Positions 27,584 to 38,198 of a stretch of 64,000 nt of DNA are shown here, piece after piece (positions within the stretch are counted from its first letter, which is position 1; each line of letters opens with the position of its first letter). The DNA comes from Leidyana gryllorum EB-2025a (Eukaryota; Apicomplexa), in NCBI GenBank assembly GCA_048772705.1, contig JBLWGC010000121.1, positions 186,001 through 250,000 of the forward strand, written 5' to 3'. The notes below the pieces were generated by a model. It was not told where the DNA came from. It was given only the letters and a program-made list of their open reading frames with translations, and did no database searches. Made by a program: the position numbers and the translations under genes.

Positions 27584-29007
27584 ATGAAGAAGCAGTCGTC
27601 TTTGTCCACTAATCACACTGCACCCAGAGACTCTGAAGATCCCAACCAGAACGAGAAACGTTCTGCCGACCAGGAACAAACTGTGGCAGTGTCTCCCATA
27701 AGGTGGGGATTTCTGACCGCAGGAGCGGCACACGTAAGTAGATCTGGTGTCACGGAGTGAGTTGCGTACTCGTTTCTGTTGTGCAGCTGGCAAATGTGTA
27801 TGGGTCCGGAATGACCTCCGCACATCCCTGGGTCTGCCTGCACGGGTCGGTGAATTTAGTACTCGCCGGTATACTCGGTTTCATAACTCTATGCTGGAAT
27901 AGACGATACAATACGGATTCTTACGTACGACGTGAGCTGATGCGATTTTCACGTAAGTTGTACGGAGGATTTGTGGCATACGTGATGAATGGCTGCAGTG
28001 GCGAGTGGAGTAGCGATGATGGGCCTCATGACGGGTCATTCGGCTCTCCGCATAGCCTACACGAGAGGCCGGAGCCAGGAGGACTTGTGCGAGGATGACA
28101 CGTTCACCCCCTACGGGTGTATGTCGGGGATGTTCATCGGGACACCGTTCTTCTACGCTGTGTTGGGCGTTCTTTGGTTCGTAAGTGGCCGCCGCGAGTC
28201 GACTGGTTGACAATCTGTCGTCTCCCAGGGTTTCTCTTACATTCAATACGTTGCTGTCGTAAACCTGGAGAACTCCCGTCGGACTCAAATTCCACACACG
28301 ACTACTATTGATCAAGAAGTGCAGAATTCTATGGCTACAGGGAACCACCACCGACAACTGCTCGCGCAATGCCGCACTGGCCGCGCGGGTACTACTTATT
28401 ATGCACTCTCGACGAGCTCGGCCCTGGCACTGTGGGCTATGGGAACCGCCCACCTGGATATTCAAACGATTCTCTCGACGGCCGCTATACTCTCCGCAAC
28501 TATGATTTTGGGCGGAGTGGTCTCTCTGGGGTAAGTGGCTGTGAGTCTGTGTATGTGTGTATGTCGGTCGACGAGATGATCTGGGTGTGATCTGGTTTTT
28601 TTCGGTCTCAACTAGTGGTGTTTGTTGCAGAACCCGGAGCAGTTGGATTGCTTTGGGGGTACAGGGAGCGTTGATTGCTGTTGCGGCCGCGGGACTGGCG
28701 TTATCCTTCCGTGATGGTGCTTTTATGTCTACTGGAGTCCGTGTAACGGCAGCAGTGTGTACAATCCTGTTGCAACTGCTGGGTCTGAGCGGGGCGGTAA
28801 GGCTACGTGAAAGAAGGCTAACTTTCTGTTGTTCAGTGGTTGCGATTCCGGCGCGAACGGGAGACAGACCGGAGTCGTCACGAACACGCACAAGAACATT
28901 TCTTCCGAAGCAATCCGAGGGCTCCCGTAGCTGAGCAGGACCCTATGGCTGTATTCACAGCCGCCACAAAGGAGGGGGGATCAGTCAACCCCTCATCGAT
29001 GGTGTAG
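27584..29007 (+). CDS. Multi-span membrane protein, six exons
   Basis: Exons 27584-27733, 27787-27952, 27999-28180, 28229-28530, 28631-28796 and 28837-29007 join in one frame to 378 residues. A hydrophilic N-terminus of about 45 residues is followed by roughly six to eight hydrophobic helices spread over exons 1-5. The hydrophilic C-terminus is Arg/Glu-rich and then Ser-rich. Two Cys pairs in the loop coded by exon 3 (DLCEDD, PYGCMSG) may form a disulfide. The layout resembles tetraspan or Frag1/DRAM-like membrane proteins, but I cannot assign it. Confidence 0.65.
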
Positions 29008-29082
29008 AACTTTTGTTGATAGATGTGTGTGCGGGGTGATTTAGGTTTGACAATTGTGAACACTGTGGTCAGCGAACGAAGA

Positions 29083-31432
29083 ATGGCACATCGCAACGAC
29101 GATAAAATTCCCAATTCAACAATTCAGCAATCAATAATTTGCGCGCATGGCATGAGCGCAAATCTACCTCCCATGGCCGCCGACCCGCCGAGTAAAGACC
29201 AGTTCCTCCAAGACCTGGCGCGTGTGGTGCCCGCACTTTCACTTCCCTCCATGCGAGGGAATGAAGTGTTGCAACGCATCAACCCTAAACGCCGCCAGTG
29301 GAGACGAGGTGCACGGCCCAATGCGGAAGGCCTTGTCGCCAAATCTCTTCTCCACGCCAACCCCTCTCCGTTCAAACCTCCCAGTGCTTTTCCTGACCTC
29401 ACTGAACTAAATTGGGATGAGGAAGGCACCACTGCCCATTGGCCAGTTGACGACAACGCCGTTTTCTACCGCACGGATCGCCTCCAGCCAAGCGCTGAGA
29501 GCACCAACCGCCGTGGATACTTCGACATCAACATTGTCATGCCTCTGGTCATTCCTGGAGCCGAAATACGCGTCCTCAATGAAGACGGCGAAAACTACTA
29601 TAATTTGGCCACTACTAACCCCGGTACCCATCTACTCTTCGGACGAGAGTCTCGGGCGGCAGTAACTGAACCCTCCACACCTCCCACCGAGGAAACCACT
29701 ACTGCCACCGAAAACGACCGCTTTGTCGTCAAAACGCCTCCAAATGAACCAAGCCCCTACCCCGCGGTCTGTGACGTATGGGCTACCTTCTTGAACACTC
29801 AGCTAGGCGTCATACGCAATGTACGCAGCGGCGAGCAAGCCGTCAAAGTCTGTGAGCTATTCAATGAAGTCTTCACTGCGGATGACCAGCTGACCAACTT
29901 CCTCGTACCCATCACCGTCGACTGCAAGGGAATATATCCGGTGCCCCAAAACAACTCCAACAACAAGCAACAACCGAGCTCAAACAAGTCGGGCTCCTTT
30001 GAAAGATACGAAACACGCGGCACCTTCTTGTCGGATAATGATCGAAAACGCTTCCGTATCATTAGACGCAAGCTCAAGCGCTTTGTCCTGATGCTGTGGG
30101 AAGAATTTGGCATTGAATGCGACGGACACAAGTTCGAAGTTGCCCTCACCGACAACTGCAGGTGAGTCCAAACGCTTCGATCAATCTTATGCCGCACACA
30201 CATGTGTGTGTCTCCTTCCAGAACTGGAGCTCAGAACGCGGTGCGAATCGAAATACGTAGATACGCTCCGCTAACGGATCCGGAGCTCCTCAGACACATA
30301 TGGCGCGACAAGTCGTGGCACGGCGATGGTGCCCGCACTTCAATCGACCACGTAGTTAATTTGCCAGGTCTGCCCGCCATCTCTGCCAGCGCTCGCGTTG
30401 TTCTGAGCGAAGTACGCTTAGAAATGACCCATGCTCGGATGGTGAGTAGCTCTGCTGTTTGCCCTTGTCGAAAGGTCACTCTTCTTCTTTATCTTAGCTC
30501 GACCCTCGCTGGCCCGAACAATGGGTGCTTAGTCGGCGGATGCCAGCGATTGGTGGCGGCAGTGCCAATCCAATGCTGGCTCGACATGTATTCTGTTCAC
30601 GAGTCGAAATGCCCAAGATCGTATACGAGTTTGCCAATCCGCAGAAGACGCTTCTGAAGAGTCGATTTGCCCCTCTGTATCTCCTGACGGACAAAGCTCG
30701 CAAGGAAGAGGAGGCTGAGCGGCAACGGAGCGGCAAGCTGAATGCTTCTGCAATCCCATTCTATCCGCTATCAACGTTGCTCGATAAGTTGGCGGGTGGA
30801 AGTCAGCCAAATGGCTCTCCAGCTCCGCACTCTCCCGCCACCCAGAGTCCGAGACATCAAACACCCGTCCGATTGTCTATTTCTTCACCGCAGACTGCTC
30901 CACGTCCCACGGCATGGGATCGACTGGTCACTTCTGCCACTTTGGCCAATGTTCGCGGCTCAAGCCAAGAGTCTCTGCCGACTAGCAGTTTCTTCTCGTC
31001 TAATCGTTCCAACATGGTGGATCCAATGCTGGGAGGACATGATCCCCTGTTCTATTCTCCTCAAGTGAGCGAGTTTCCCAACACAGCAAACCTTCGCTCG
31101 CCTCGGATTCCTGCCGACCTGTAATTGGCAATCCGAGGAGAGGAAGCGTTTGAACACAAGCGCAGTGCTCGCCACAACGCGTCCCTCCAAACACCCAAGA
31201 ACACCCTCGCTTCAGGCACAAACCTCTGCTGGGAGGCAGATCCCTCTTAATCCCGGTGAGCGGTACATGTAATGGGTGACAACAATTTGGTCGTCCAGAG
31301 CCATGCAAGTTTTACCAAGCCGGGTCGTGTGCCCGAGGCGACACTTGTTACTTCCTCCACCCAGCAGACCCCAAGCTCGAGAGTGCCACGGACGTCCGGA
31401 TGTTGAGTCCCACCAACCCCCTCTATTTCTGA
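29083..31432 (+). CDS. Orphan protein with C-terminal CCCH zinc finger
   Basis: Five exons, 29083-30161, 30222-30441, 30498-31064, 31087-31255 and 31299-31432, encode 722 residues in one frame. The first 430 residues include a conserved-looking region (LMLWEEFGIECDG, RIEIRRYAPL) that I do not recognise, followed by a Ser/Pro-rich linker. The last exon encodes PCKFYQAGSCARGDTCYFLH, a C-x7-C-x5-C-x3-H zinc finger typical of RNA-binding proteins. It is reached only if the 22-nt intron 31065-31086 (GTGAGC...ACACAG) is removed; without splicing, translation stops at 31124. Likely an RNA-binding regulator (inference). Confidence 0.65.
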
Positions 31433-31469
31433 GTGGGGTGCAGCACCTCGCGTAGACCTGGCCGGTGCC

Positions 31470-34400
31470 ATGTCGGATGGACCCGTAGCTACAGTATGCC
31501 CAACCCCTGGAACCATTGGATTCGACTGCCTAGAATGTGCCCCAGGTTATATGCGCCGTTATTCTCGCTCTTGGGACGAAGGTGGTATCTGTGTCGAGTG
31601 TCCCAAAGCTGCGGTGACCTGGATCATAACCTCCTTTGTACTGCTCTTTGTCACTGTGGCGTGCATTGCTTTGGCAATGCTCACAATCAAAGCCGGGTAT
31701 TCGCGACGTTCCATTCATTCAATCGTCATCAAAATCGCACTTGCATATGCCGCTACTCTCCACACATACCATGCCAGTATGATGGGATTTGTTTCATCAT
31801 CTGGCATAGGGGCTGGATGGACACTCTTCCAGAACATGCAACGTTTCTTGGAACGCGTGGAGTTGTTACCATTTGAGTGCCTCCTCGGCACCTCCATAGT
31901 TGAAGCGTACCCCATCCGTTTCCTATACAGTTCTCTTCTATACTCTCTATTGCCTGTTTTTGTGATGGTCACGGCCACGGCCTTTTCTGCCATCCTCTAC
32001 TCTATTGCCAGGCCACGATACCTCCAGCGCGCACAACGCAGAGCCAAACTGGTTGATATGCTCAACGCAGCAACACTCACCAACAAAGCACTTGAAGTGG
32101 CGTTCGAAATTGATGCTCAACGCATATTAGGAATCTGGCGATATGCGGAAACCGTCCGACCATTGACACGCACGAAACGCGTGGGCCGCTTCTTGAAAGA
32201 CATGGTGAGTACTCACCCCTTCCCCAACACAGACACACAAACCCCAAGCAAACGCTGTGACGGGGCGGATCGGGTGACGGGAGGCGGCTGTGTTGATCTG
32301 TGGGCGTTTAACTGATGGCTTAGCACTGACTGCACCAGCGGCTTGTCGGGCAGCCGGTGTTTTCAATCGCACATCCGCGCACACACGTCTCCAACGATCC
32401 CGTATCCACTTTTGTCACAGCCACTGCTGCTGGGTGTTGCAGATCCCTGTTTATATTGTCACAGCTGTAACGCTATACACTACCGTGGTGACACGAGCCG
32501 GGTTACCACTCCAGTGCGAGCACTATTCTGCCGACGGCCGACTCAGGTGGGCAAACTTTGGACCGGTTCAGTTCCATAAAGCTATTCTTCGACTTTGCAG
32601 ATCAATTGCAGCGGCATCGGTGCAATGTACCACCAAAGATCCACATTTCCCCAAGTACCTGGCATTGGGGTTGTTGATGTGGATTGTATGGGGGATTGGC
32701 GTTCCTGTACTTTGTTTAATCATTATGTGGCGGCGTCGCAAAAACCTGTCGGACCTGAAAGTGCGTCAAGTGTATGGGTTCCTTCACAACGGCTATGAAG
32801 CCAAGAACTGGTACTGGGAATTCATTATCTTTTGTCGCAAGGCGTTTTCATTGGGAATAGTACTGGTCGAAGGAACCTTAGGACAGCCTTTCGTACTCAG
32901 CTGCAGTCTGGTAGCCGCCCTTTTATTCTTTCTCCTGCAGATCCGCATTGAACCCTACGACAAAAGGAACAGTGGCGTGTTGGGCCAGTCTGACACACTG
33001 GCCTTAACGGTCTGGGTGGCCTCCCTTTTGATAGCATTTGTGGTGAGTCTGCGACGCGGTGAATGGTTAAAAATGTGCTCTGCTGGGGATCTTTGTGTCT
33101 TTGCGACATTGTGACTGGGTGACTTTTCGACATTGTGACATTGTGGTGTGACCACCGCCTCTCTCTGTCACTTCATCATATTTCTGGTTGACAGCGGACG
33201 AAGGGACATGAAAATGTGATCAAGTCGTCCATCCCGGCAGCGCTAGCAATTCTCGCACTGAACCTTAGTTTCATCATCTATATAGCGTGGACTCTGTGGT
33301 GTGAGCTGTGCAATTGGGTGCGAAGTTCGCGACGTCGTCACAAGGTGAAGATTCTGAGATGGATTACTCAAAAGATGGCCGCGGCTGCGAAGAAGCGGAG
33401 GCGGAAAGAGCCTTCGCTGACACTAACGCCAGAGAGTGACACTGTACAGTTAGTGGCGGCAGCTCAGGAGCCGACGGCTCACGTGCCAGCCGGCGTGATT
33501 GGTAATGGGAGCCGGATTGGCGGAGGGGGTTTCATGAGTCCCCATGGTGACATGGGAGATTATGAGGACGAGGATGACGAGCGAGTGGGGGTTTCGGTAC
33601 CGACGATGGCGGATCAGCGGTATTTGATGAACATTGTCGCTGGGATTCACGGTTACTTTGTGCGGAATCTGCGAATGACAGAGTTCGGAGCAGACGCAAC
33701 GTTCTACGTGCTTCGTTATGCGTTGATCACCGCCAACACGGAGGCTGATCACAGAGCTTCGCAGCGCTTATTGGACTTACCTGAGGATAGGTATCAGGCG
33801 GTGGTGCATTCTTTGATTGAGCAGAGGCGTCAAGAGTACGAGGCCGAGAGGGAGAGAGCCGGAAGGCTGAGGCGGGAATTGGAAATGTACTTGAGTGGTC
33901 GACTGAACATCAAAGCAACACAGCCGAATGCAGAGTCGTATTTGAAGGCAGCAGTTCTCCACTCGGGAAGCGGCGGGGGCATCGATCAAGTGGCAGTTCA
34001 CCGATTGATTGAAGGGTCGCCCGAACTCAGAAGACCCCTAAAGGTGAGGAGCGGTTTACGGACCACACATTCTGGGAGCAGTTGGGAGATCTGTATGGCG
34101 CTCTATATCAGTTTGAGCAAGAAGGATTATCTGAGATGCATCGAGAAAAGTACCAACAGTTTGTTCTCCTCCAAGCGCTATGTCACGCGGAGGAGCTCCA
34201 GAGATTGGATGAGGAGCTCGAGCGATATCGCGGACTCAACAAGGTGATGTCAATGAGCGCAGTGAGTTCCTCATCGACCAATCTTGCAGACACTGGATGA
34301 GGCCATTGGTGACACGGACAGGTTGGATCTGTCTCCCGCAAAATTGACTCAGATGCAGCAGGTTCTATCGCGTCTCAAGGACAATATCGAGCGGGTGAGT

Positions 34401-34614
34401 GATCGAGTCAGTGATGTTCTGTTGAGAGGCGCTGCCGCAGATCGCCTTTTGCGCTCAATTTTGCAATCAGCGAGCTGGAGAGTTTGCAGACCTGTTGCTG
34501 GAGAGGGAGGAGCACGGCGTTAATATCTGGAGGTCTCAACTCTCCACCGCTTTCACAGGCGGCACGGAGGAGACTCAGCGAACCAAAGTCCGCGGCGGGA
34601 AGCTGGCAGGGTGA
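31470..34614 (+). CDS. Large multi-span membrane protein with GCC2/GCC3-like Cys module
   Basis: Six exons (31470-32204, 32443-33042, 33195-34043, 34082-34243, 34290-34394, 34441-34614), all phase 0, give 874 residues. The N-terminus has an ephrin-receptor-like Cys module (GFDCLECAPGYMRRYS, CVECPK), then at least seven hydrophobic helices, with the phrase YEAKNWYWEFIIFCRKAFSL, typical of the C-terminal membrane part of large protist surface receptors that carry GCC2/GCC3 repeats. The last 350 residues are cytosolic, basic then coiled-coil-like. The long 238-nt first intron could hide another exon. The ATG lies 37 bp after the preceding stop; no signal peptide, so the first helix probably translocates the N-terminus. 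Confidence 0.7.
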
Positions 34615-34655
34615 CGTGGTCTATCGGCGCACAGACCGGTATGCAGCCGCGATTC

Positions 34656-35258
34656 TCACAGTGAGTGGACTCCGCGACGGCCCCCAAAGTCTCCACCGGC
34701 GAGGATACCGCCGGATTGAGCGAGCGAGTCCTCGATAATGACGTCTTGGGCAGCGACGTTCCTGAGAGCGCTCTTTTTGCTGCTTTCGATGCATCTGCCG
34801 TCTGAGTGAGATTTTGATGATAGATAGATGTTGAGTTTGAGGAGATTTCGCGTACCGATCATTAGTTCGTCGAGCATCATGTGGACTTTGTGGAAGTTGA
34901 AAATGAGATCGAGTTCACATGCGTTGCCGAAATATCGGTCGAGAACTTCGACAAAGTGGTGAATGAAGCCGAGTCCCAAAAGTTCGTTATCATCATCATC
35001 ACAGCCAATTATAAAGTACATTGAGGCATAGCTGATGTGAAGGTTTGATGTTGGAAGTGCGTTGAGCCGTCAGTACCGTTTATATACGACTTTATATTCA
35101 TTCGTTTCGATGACATGAGCTGCGCCGATTGGGCGGTTGATCACATTTTGAGTTATTTCTTTTACGAGACGCGGTCGATTGCTGACCGGAATCGGGGCGT
35201 AAAACTTCTCAAGTCGAGACTTTCCCAATCTCGATGACAGAATAACAAACTTGATCAT
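34656..35258 (-). CDS. Clathrin adaptor small (sigma) subunit, AP-1/AP-2 type
   Basis: Three exons (35258-35077, 35031-34856, 34801-34656) give 167 residues in frame. The longin-fold sequence is plain: MIKFVILSSRLGKSRLEKFY at the start, VVYKRYASMYF, then DNELLGLGFIHHFVEVLDRY and CELDLIFNF. Sigma subunits stabilise adaptor heterotetramers and read dileucine sorting signals on membrane cargo. HHFVEVLDRYF with FNFHKVHMMLDE resembles AP-2 sigma more than AP-1, but the paralogue is not certain. The C-terminus is about 25 residues longer than usual and Gly-rich. Its 3' end lies 41 bp from the convergent receptor gene. Confidence 0.9.
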
Positions 35259-35358
35259 CGTCAGGTCGCTGAACACCAATAAAGAAGCGGCTGGGATCCT
35301 TGTCTTGTCGCCCAAAATGCCCGATTCCCGCTAGTAAAAATTTGCACGCGTCTGATCT

Positions 35359-35566
35359 ATGGGCATCCAGCAACCCGCCGCTCCCCACTCCTGCAAGGGT
35401 AACCGCCGCTGGTGAGTACTACGTTTCCCTTTCGCCCTTATTACTACTTGAATCGTGCAGCCGGGTCTGCAGCAACAGACAAGGGCTCATCCGGAAGTAC
35501 GACATCATGATGTGCCGTCAATGTTTCCGCACCAAGGCCACCGAGATCGGGTTCCACAAATACTGA
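35359..35566 (+). CDS. RPS29: Small ribosomal subunit protein uS14 (RPS29), copy A
   Basis: Two exons, 35359-35411 and 35461-35566, encode 52 residues. The zinc-binding core is CRVC...MCRQC with the conserved [20 protein letters not shown] segment of eukaryotic S29. The protein sits in the head of the 40S subunit near the decoding path. The 49-nt intron splits the first Cys codon. A second gene coding for exactly the same protein lies 450 bp downstream. The start lies 100 bp from the divergent AP sigma gene. Confidence 0.93.
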
Positions 35567-36019
35567 TAGCCCCCGCCGTGCCCACGTGTGTTTGATAGTC
35601 ACAATCATTTCACTGCCAAACCGATCAAAGCACTACCAACACACACTCCAAGTCACCACTGATCATATTCGGCCATCGGCGCCGTTTACATCTCCCATTA
35701 CCCCATTGTCCTGGTCCTCAATCACATATGACACTCACCACACCCTCATTGACCAGATGCTATGGTTCCTTCCCACTCCCCTTCTCAATTATGCTGCGCG
35801 TCATCTCACCGAATGTTCCCTTACCCACGTGTGCCGACCCCAGCAGGCGTCCCTGGCCTTCCAGAACGCTCTGTTCGGTGTCCGAGTGGTCCGGGCAACC
35901 CGCCGGCCGACTCGGTGACCTTTCAGACCAGTTCACTTAGCCGACTGACTCTACCAATATAGACACAACGTTTGACTTGGAGCCCAAAACCACAAAACGG
36001 TCGCCAAATTTTTCAAGTC
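35567..36019. other. Spacer between the two uS14 genes
   Basis: About 450 bp that must contain the 3' end of copy A and the promoter of copy B. No other gene is supported. Confidence 0.5.
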
Positions 36020-36225
36020 ATGGGCATCCAGCAACCCGCTGCTCCCCACTCCTGCAAGGGTAACCGCCGCTGGTAAGACAACTTATTGCGAAGCTCTATT
36101 ATGTTTCTTCCGCTTCTAGCCGGGTGTGCTCCAACAGGCAAGGACTTATCAGGAAGTACGACATCATGATGTGCCGTCAATGCTTCCGCACCAAGGCCAC
36201 CGAGATCGGCTTCCACAAGTACTAG
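36020..36225 (+). CDS. RPS29: Small ribosomal subunit protein uS14 (RPS29), copy B
   Basis: Exons 36020-36072 and 36120-36225 encode the same 52 residues as copy A. The first exon is identical at DNA level over its whole length; the second differs only at silent sites (for example TCC versus AGC for Ser, AGG versus AGA for Arg, AAG versus AAA). The 47-nt intron is at the same position but its sequence is unrelated to that of copy A. Protein identity against diverged introns and flanks points to an older duplication held by purifying selection, perhaps with exon conversion. Confidence 0.93.
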
Positions 36226-36657
36226 GAACCTCCGTGTTGTTTTCTTGTTTCGGTTGAGAATCACACAACCATCAACATTATAAACATCACTAACTCCCGG
36301 TTTCAAATCACACCGAAACTCAACAACACCAAAGTGGGCGTCGTTGAGAGCCCATCCCGTGAATAGAATCAGAGAGCTAAAGAGCTCTTGGGCTGTAAAT
36401 GGGTATCAAGCAAAGTGGTAATAGCAATGTCGAGTCCATCTGCTGCAAGCACTTAAGCCTCCACAAGCCATAGTGGCAGCGCAGACAGCCGCGAGGCGGC
36501 GCGGGGTTGCTACCGTCAGCATTGGCCAGCTGAACACGTGTGTGTGTGGTCTGTGGGTAAAGTAGTTAGACATCCAGATTCGGGATGGCCACTGTTCAAT
36601 AACGGAACCGTACGAGAAACGTATATCCGCCAGATGCAAAATCTGCGGGTTGAAAAA
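36226..36657. other. Spacer without gene; contains ACACGTGT palindrome at 36534
   Basis: About 430 bp between the second uS14 gene and the methyltransferase. An 8-bp palindrome ACACGTGT with a GT-rich continuation is present at 36534-36541, one of several such motifs in the window. No coding sequence is supported. Confidence 0.4.
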
Positions 36658-37380
36658 ATGTCCCATCCCTACGATGACGAAGACTTCTTCAACGCGTATG
36701 CCATGTTGCCCCGCCAAGCCGAGGGGCTAGCGGGGGCTGGAGAATGGCACGCTCTGAAGCTGTTGCTGCCGGCGTTCTTGGGGCAGAAAGTTCTGGATTT
36801 GGGTTGTGGTTATGGTTGGCACTGTAAGTATGCGGTGGACGAAGGTGCTGAAGAAGTAATTGGCATAGACGCATCATACCGTATGATAGCCGAGGCCATG
36901 AAACGACATTCGCACCCCAAAATCACATATGACTGCGTGCGATTCGAGGATTACGATTACCCAACTGCGACATTCGACACTGTTATGAGCGTACTGGCTC
37001 TGCATTACACGGAGCACTACGCCAAAGTGGTTCAATTGGTGTACCGAGCATTGAAGCCGGGGGGAACATTCGTTTTCATGATCGAGCATCCCGTGAACAC
37101 GGCTGAGGGCTCTCAAAGATGGATACTGGATGATAAGGGGGAGCGCAAGCATTGGCCTGTTGATCGATACTTCGAAGAAGGTCCACGGGAGCCATTATTT
37201 TGTGGCTATCCAGTGACGAAGTATCATCGAACACTCCAGACTTACATCAACACGCTGTTGGGTACGGGCTTCAAGCTGAATCGTATTTTGGAGCCAACAC
37301 CAGATTTGGCCGTGCATCCAGACTGGACGGACGAGTTCCGCAAGCCTATCTTTTTGGCGATTTCGGTCACCAAAGTTTGA
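36658..37380 (+). CDS. Class I SAM-dependent methyltransferase, bacterial type
   Basis: An intronless 240-residue frame. The SAM-binding Rossmann fold shows motif I VLDLGCGYGWH, an acidic residue at the end of strand two (GIDASYRMI), FDTVMSVLALHY and LKPGGTFVF. The surroundings, YDDEDFFNAY at the start, AGEW, EHPVNTA, HWPVDRYFEEG and KYHRTLQTYIN, match a family of uncharacterised methyltransferases that is widespread in bacteria. The start at 36658 fits that family; an open extension to 36538 has no match. The lack of introns beside intron-bearing genes and the bacterial look suggest horizontal acquisition (inference). The substrate is unknown. Confidence 0.85.
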   Translation: MSHPYDDEDFFNAYAMLPRQAEGLAGAGEWHALKLLLPAFLGQKVLDLGCGYGWHCKYAVDEGAEEVIGIDASYRMIAEAMKRHSHPKITYDCVRFEDYDYPTATFDTVMSVLALHYTEHYAKVVQLVYRALKPGGTFVFMIEHPVNTAEGSQRWILDDKGERKHWPVDRYFEEGPREPLFCGYPVTKYHRTLQTYINTLLGTGFKLNRILEPTPDLAVHPDWTDEFRKPIFLAISVTKV

Positions 37381-37511
37381 CGACTTTGCCGCTCTGAGCA
37401 GGAGCGATTTTTTACCACGGACTTGCGGGCCGATTGGTGTTTAATCGTTTTTCTTGATAGGATGTCTTGGGTTTCTAAATGTGAGCGATTTGCTAAGTGT
37501 AGTAATTTAAT

Positions 37512-38144
37512 TTAACTGGGGACTGCTGGGGAGGGAGGTCCCTGCTTCTCAGCCCCACCAGGAAGGAAGTCCCACTTGATCCAGGTGGTCTCCTTTGTTC
37601 CTGTGACTTCAGCCACGGTCTCCGGTAACTGCTCGCGGAAAAACCAGACGTCCAATACTTCAGCATCAGCTTCAGTGAGACGGTGTTCGCCGTCCATTAT
37701 CATCGGGGATGGGATCGGAGTCATCACGGGGGTGTTTGGCACTGATTTCTGCACAATGCTCAACGGGTTGGGCGAAGGGATGTTCACATCTATGGTCACG
37801 GGATCTTCTAGTCGAGGGAAGGGCTCATGGTGATAAACCTCCTCAGTATAAGGGAACATTGTCGGGGACGGAGGGAATGTTGCGTCAGGGGGGATAGGTG
37901 AGAATCTGGGAGGCCCAGTGAAGTGGGCCCCACTGCTCATTAACGCCGCATCTGGCGCTGGGTTCAGGCCCGTAGGGGTGATCCCGGAAGGGGCTGTTGC
38001 TATAATTTGAGGAATTTCAGACGGGCTCAACGGCGCCGGAGAAGGGTTCTGCTGCTGCTGGTGTCCAAGATGACGCATTGGAGCTTGTTTCCGTCGCTGA
38101 TCTTCCAGGATCTCCTTCAAAATCTTATCTTCTTCGCCTTTCAT
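37512..38144 (-). CDS. Proline-rich orphan protein
   Basis: A 210-residue intronless frame from the ATG at 38144. It begins with a charged helix (MKGEEDKILKEILEDQRRKQ) and continues as a Pro/Ser/Thr-rich, low-complexity chain with no domain that I can name. The end is more ordered, with several aromatic residues (VWFFREQLP, WIKWDFLPGG). It lies 54 bp downstream of the KH gene on the same strand. It could instead be a terminal exon of that gene, but a stop codon in frame before the ATG and the lack of a good splice pair argue for a separate gene. Confidence 0.5.
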   Translation of the reverse strand: MKGEEDKILKEILEDQRRKQAPMRHLGHQQQQNPSPAPLSPSEIPQIIATAPSGITPTGLNPAPDAALMSSGAHFTGPPRFSPIPPDATFPPSPTMFPYTEEVYHHEPFPRLEDPVTIDVNIPSPNPLSIVQKSVPNTPVMTPIPSPMIMDGEHRLTEADAEVLDVWFFREQLPETVAEVTGTKETTWIKWDFLPGGAEKQGPPSPAVPS

Positions 38145-38198
38145 CTTCACATGCACTGCTTTCCAACTGTGCTCGATATTGTGTCACATGTGCCACAG

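Noticed and set aside
32205-32442. Possible extra exon inside the 238-nt intron of the receptor gene
   Set aside because: An acceptor-like site and open frame exist, but no combination keeps frame while adding a recognisable segment.
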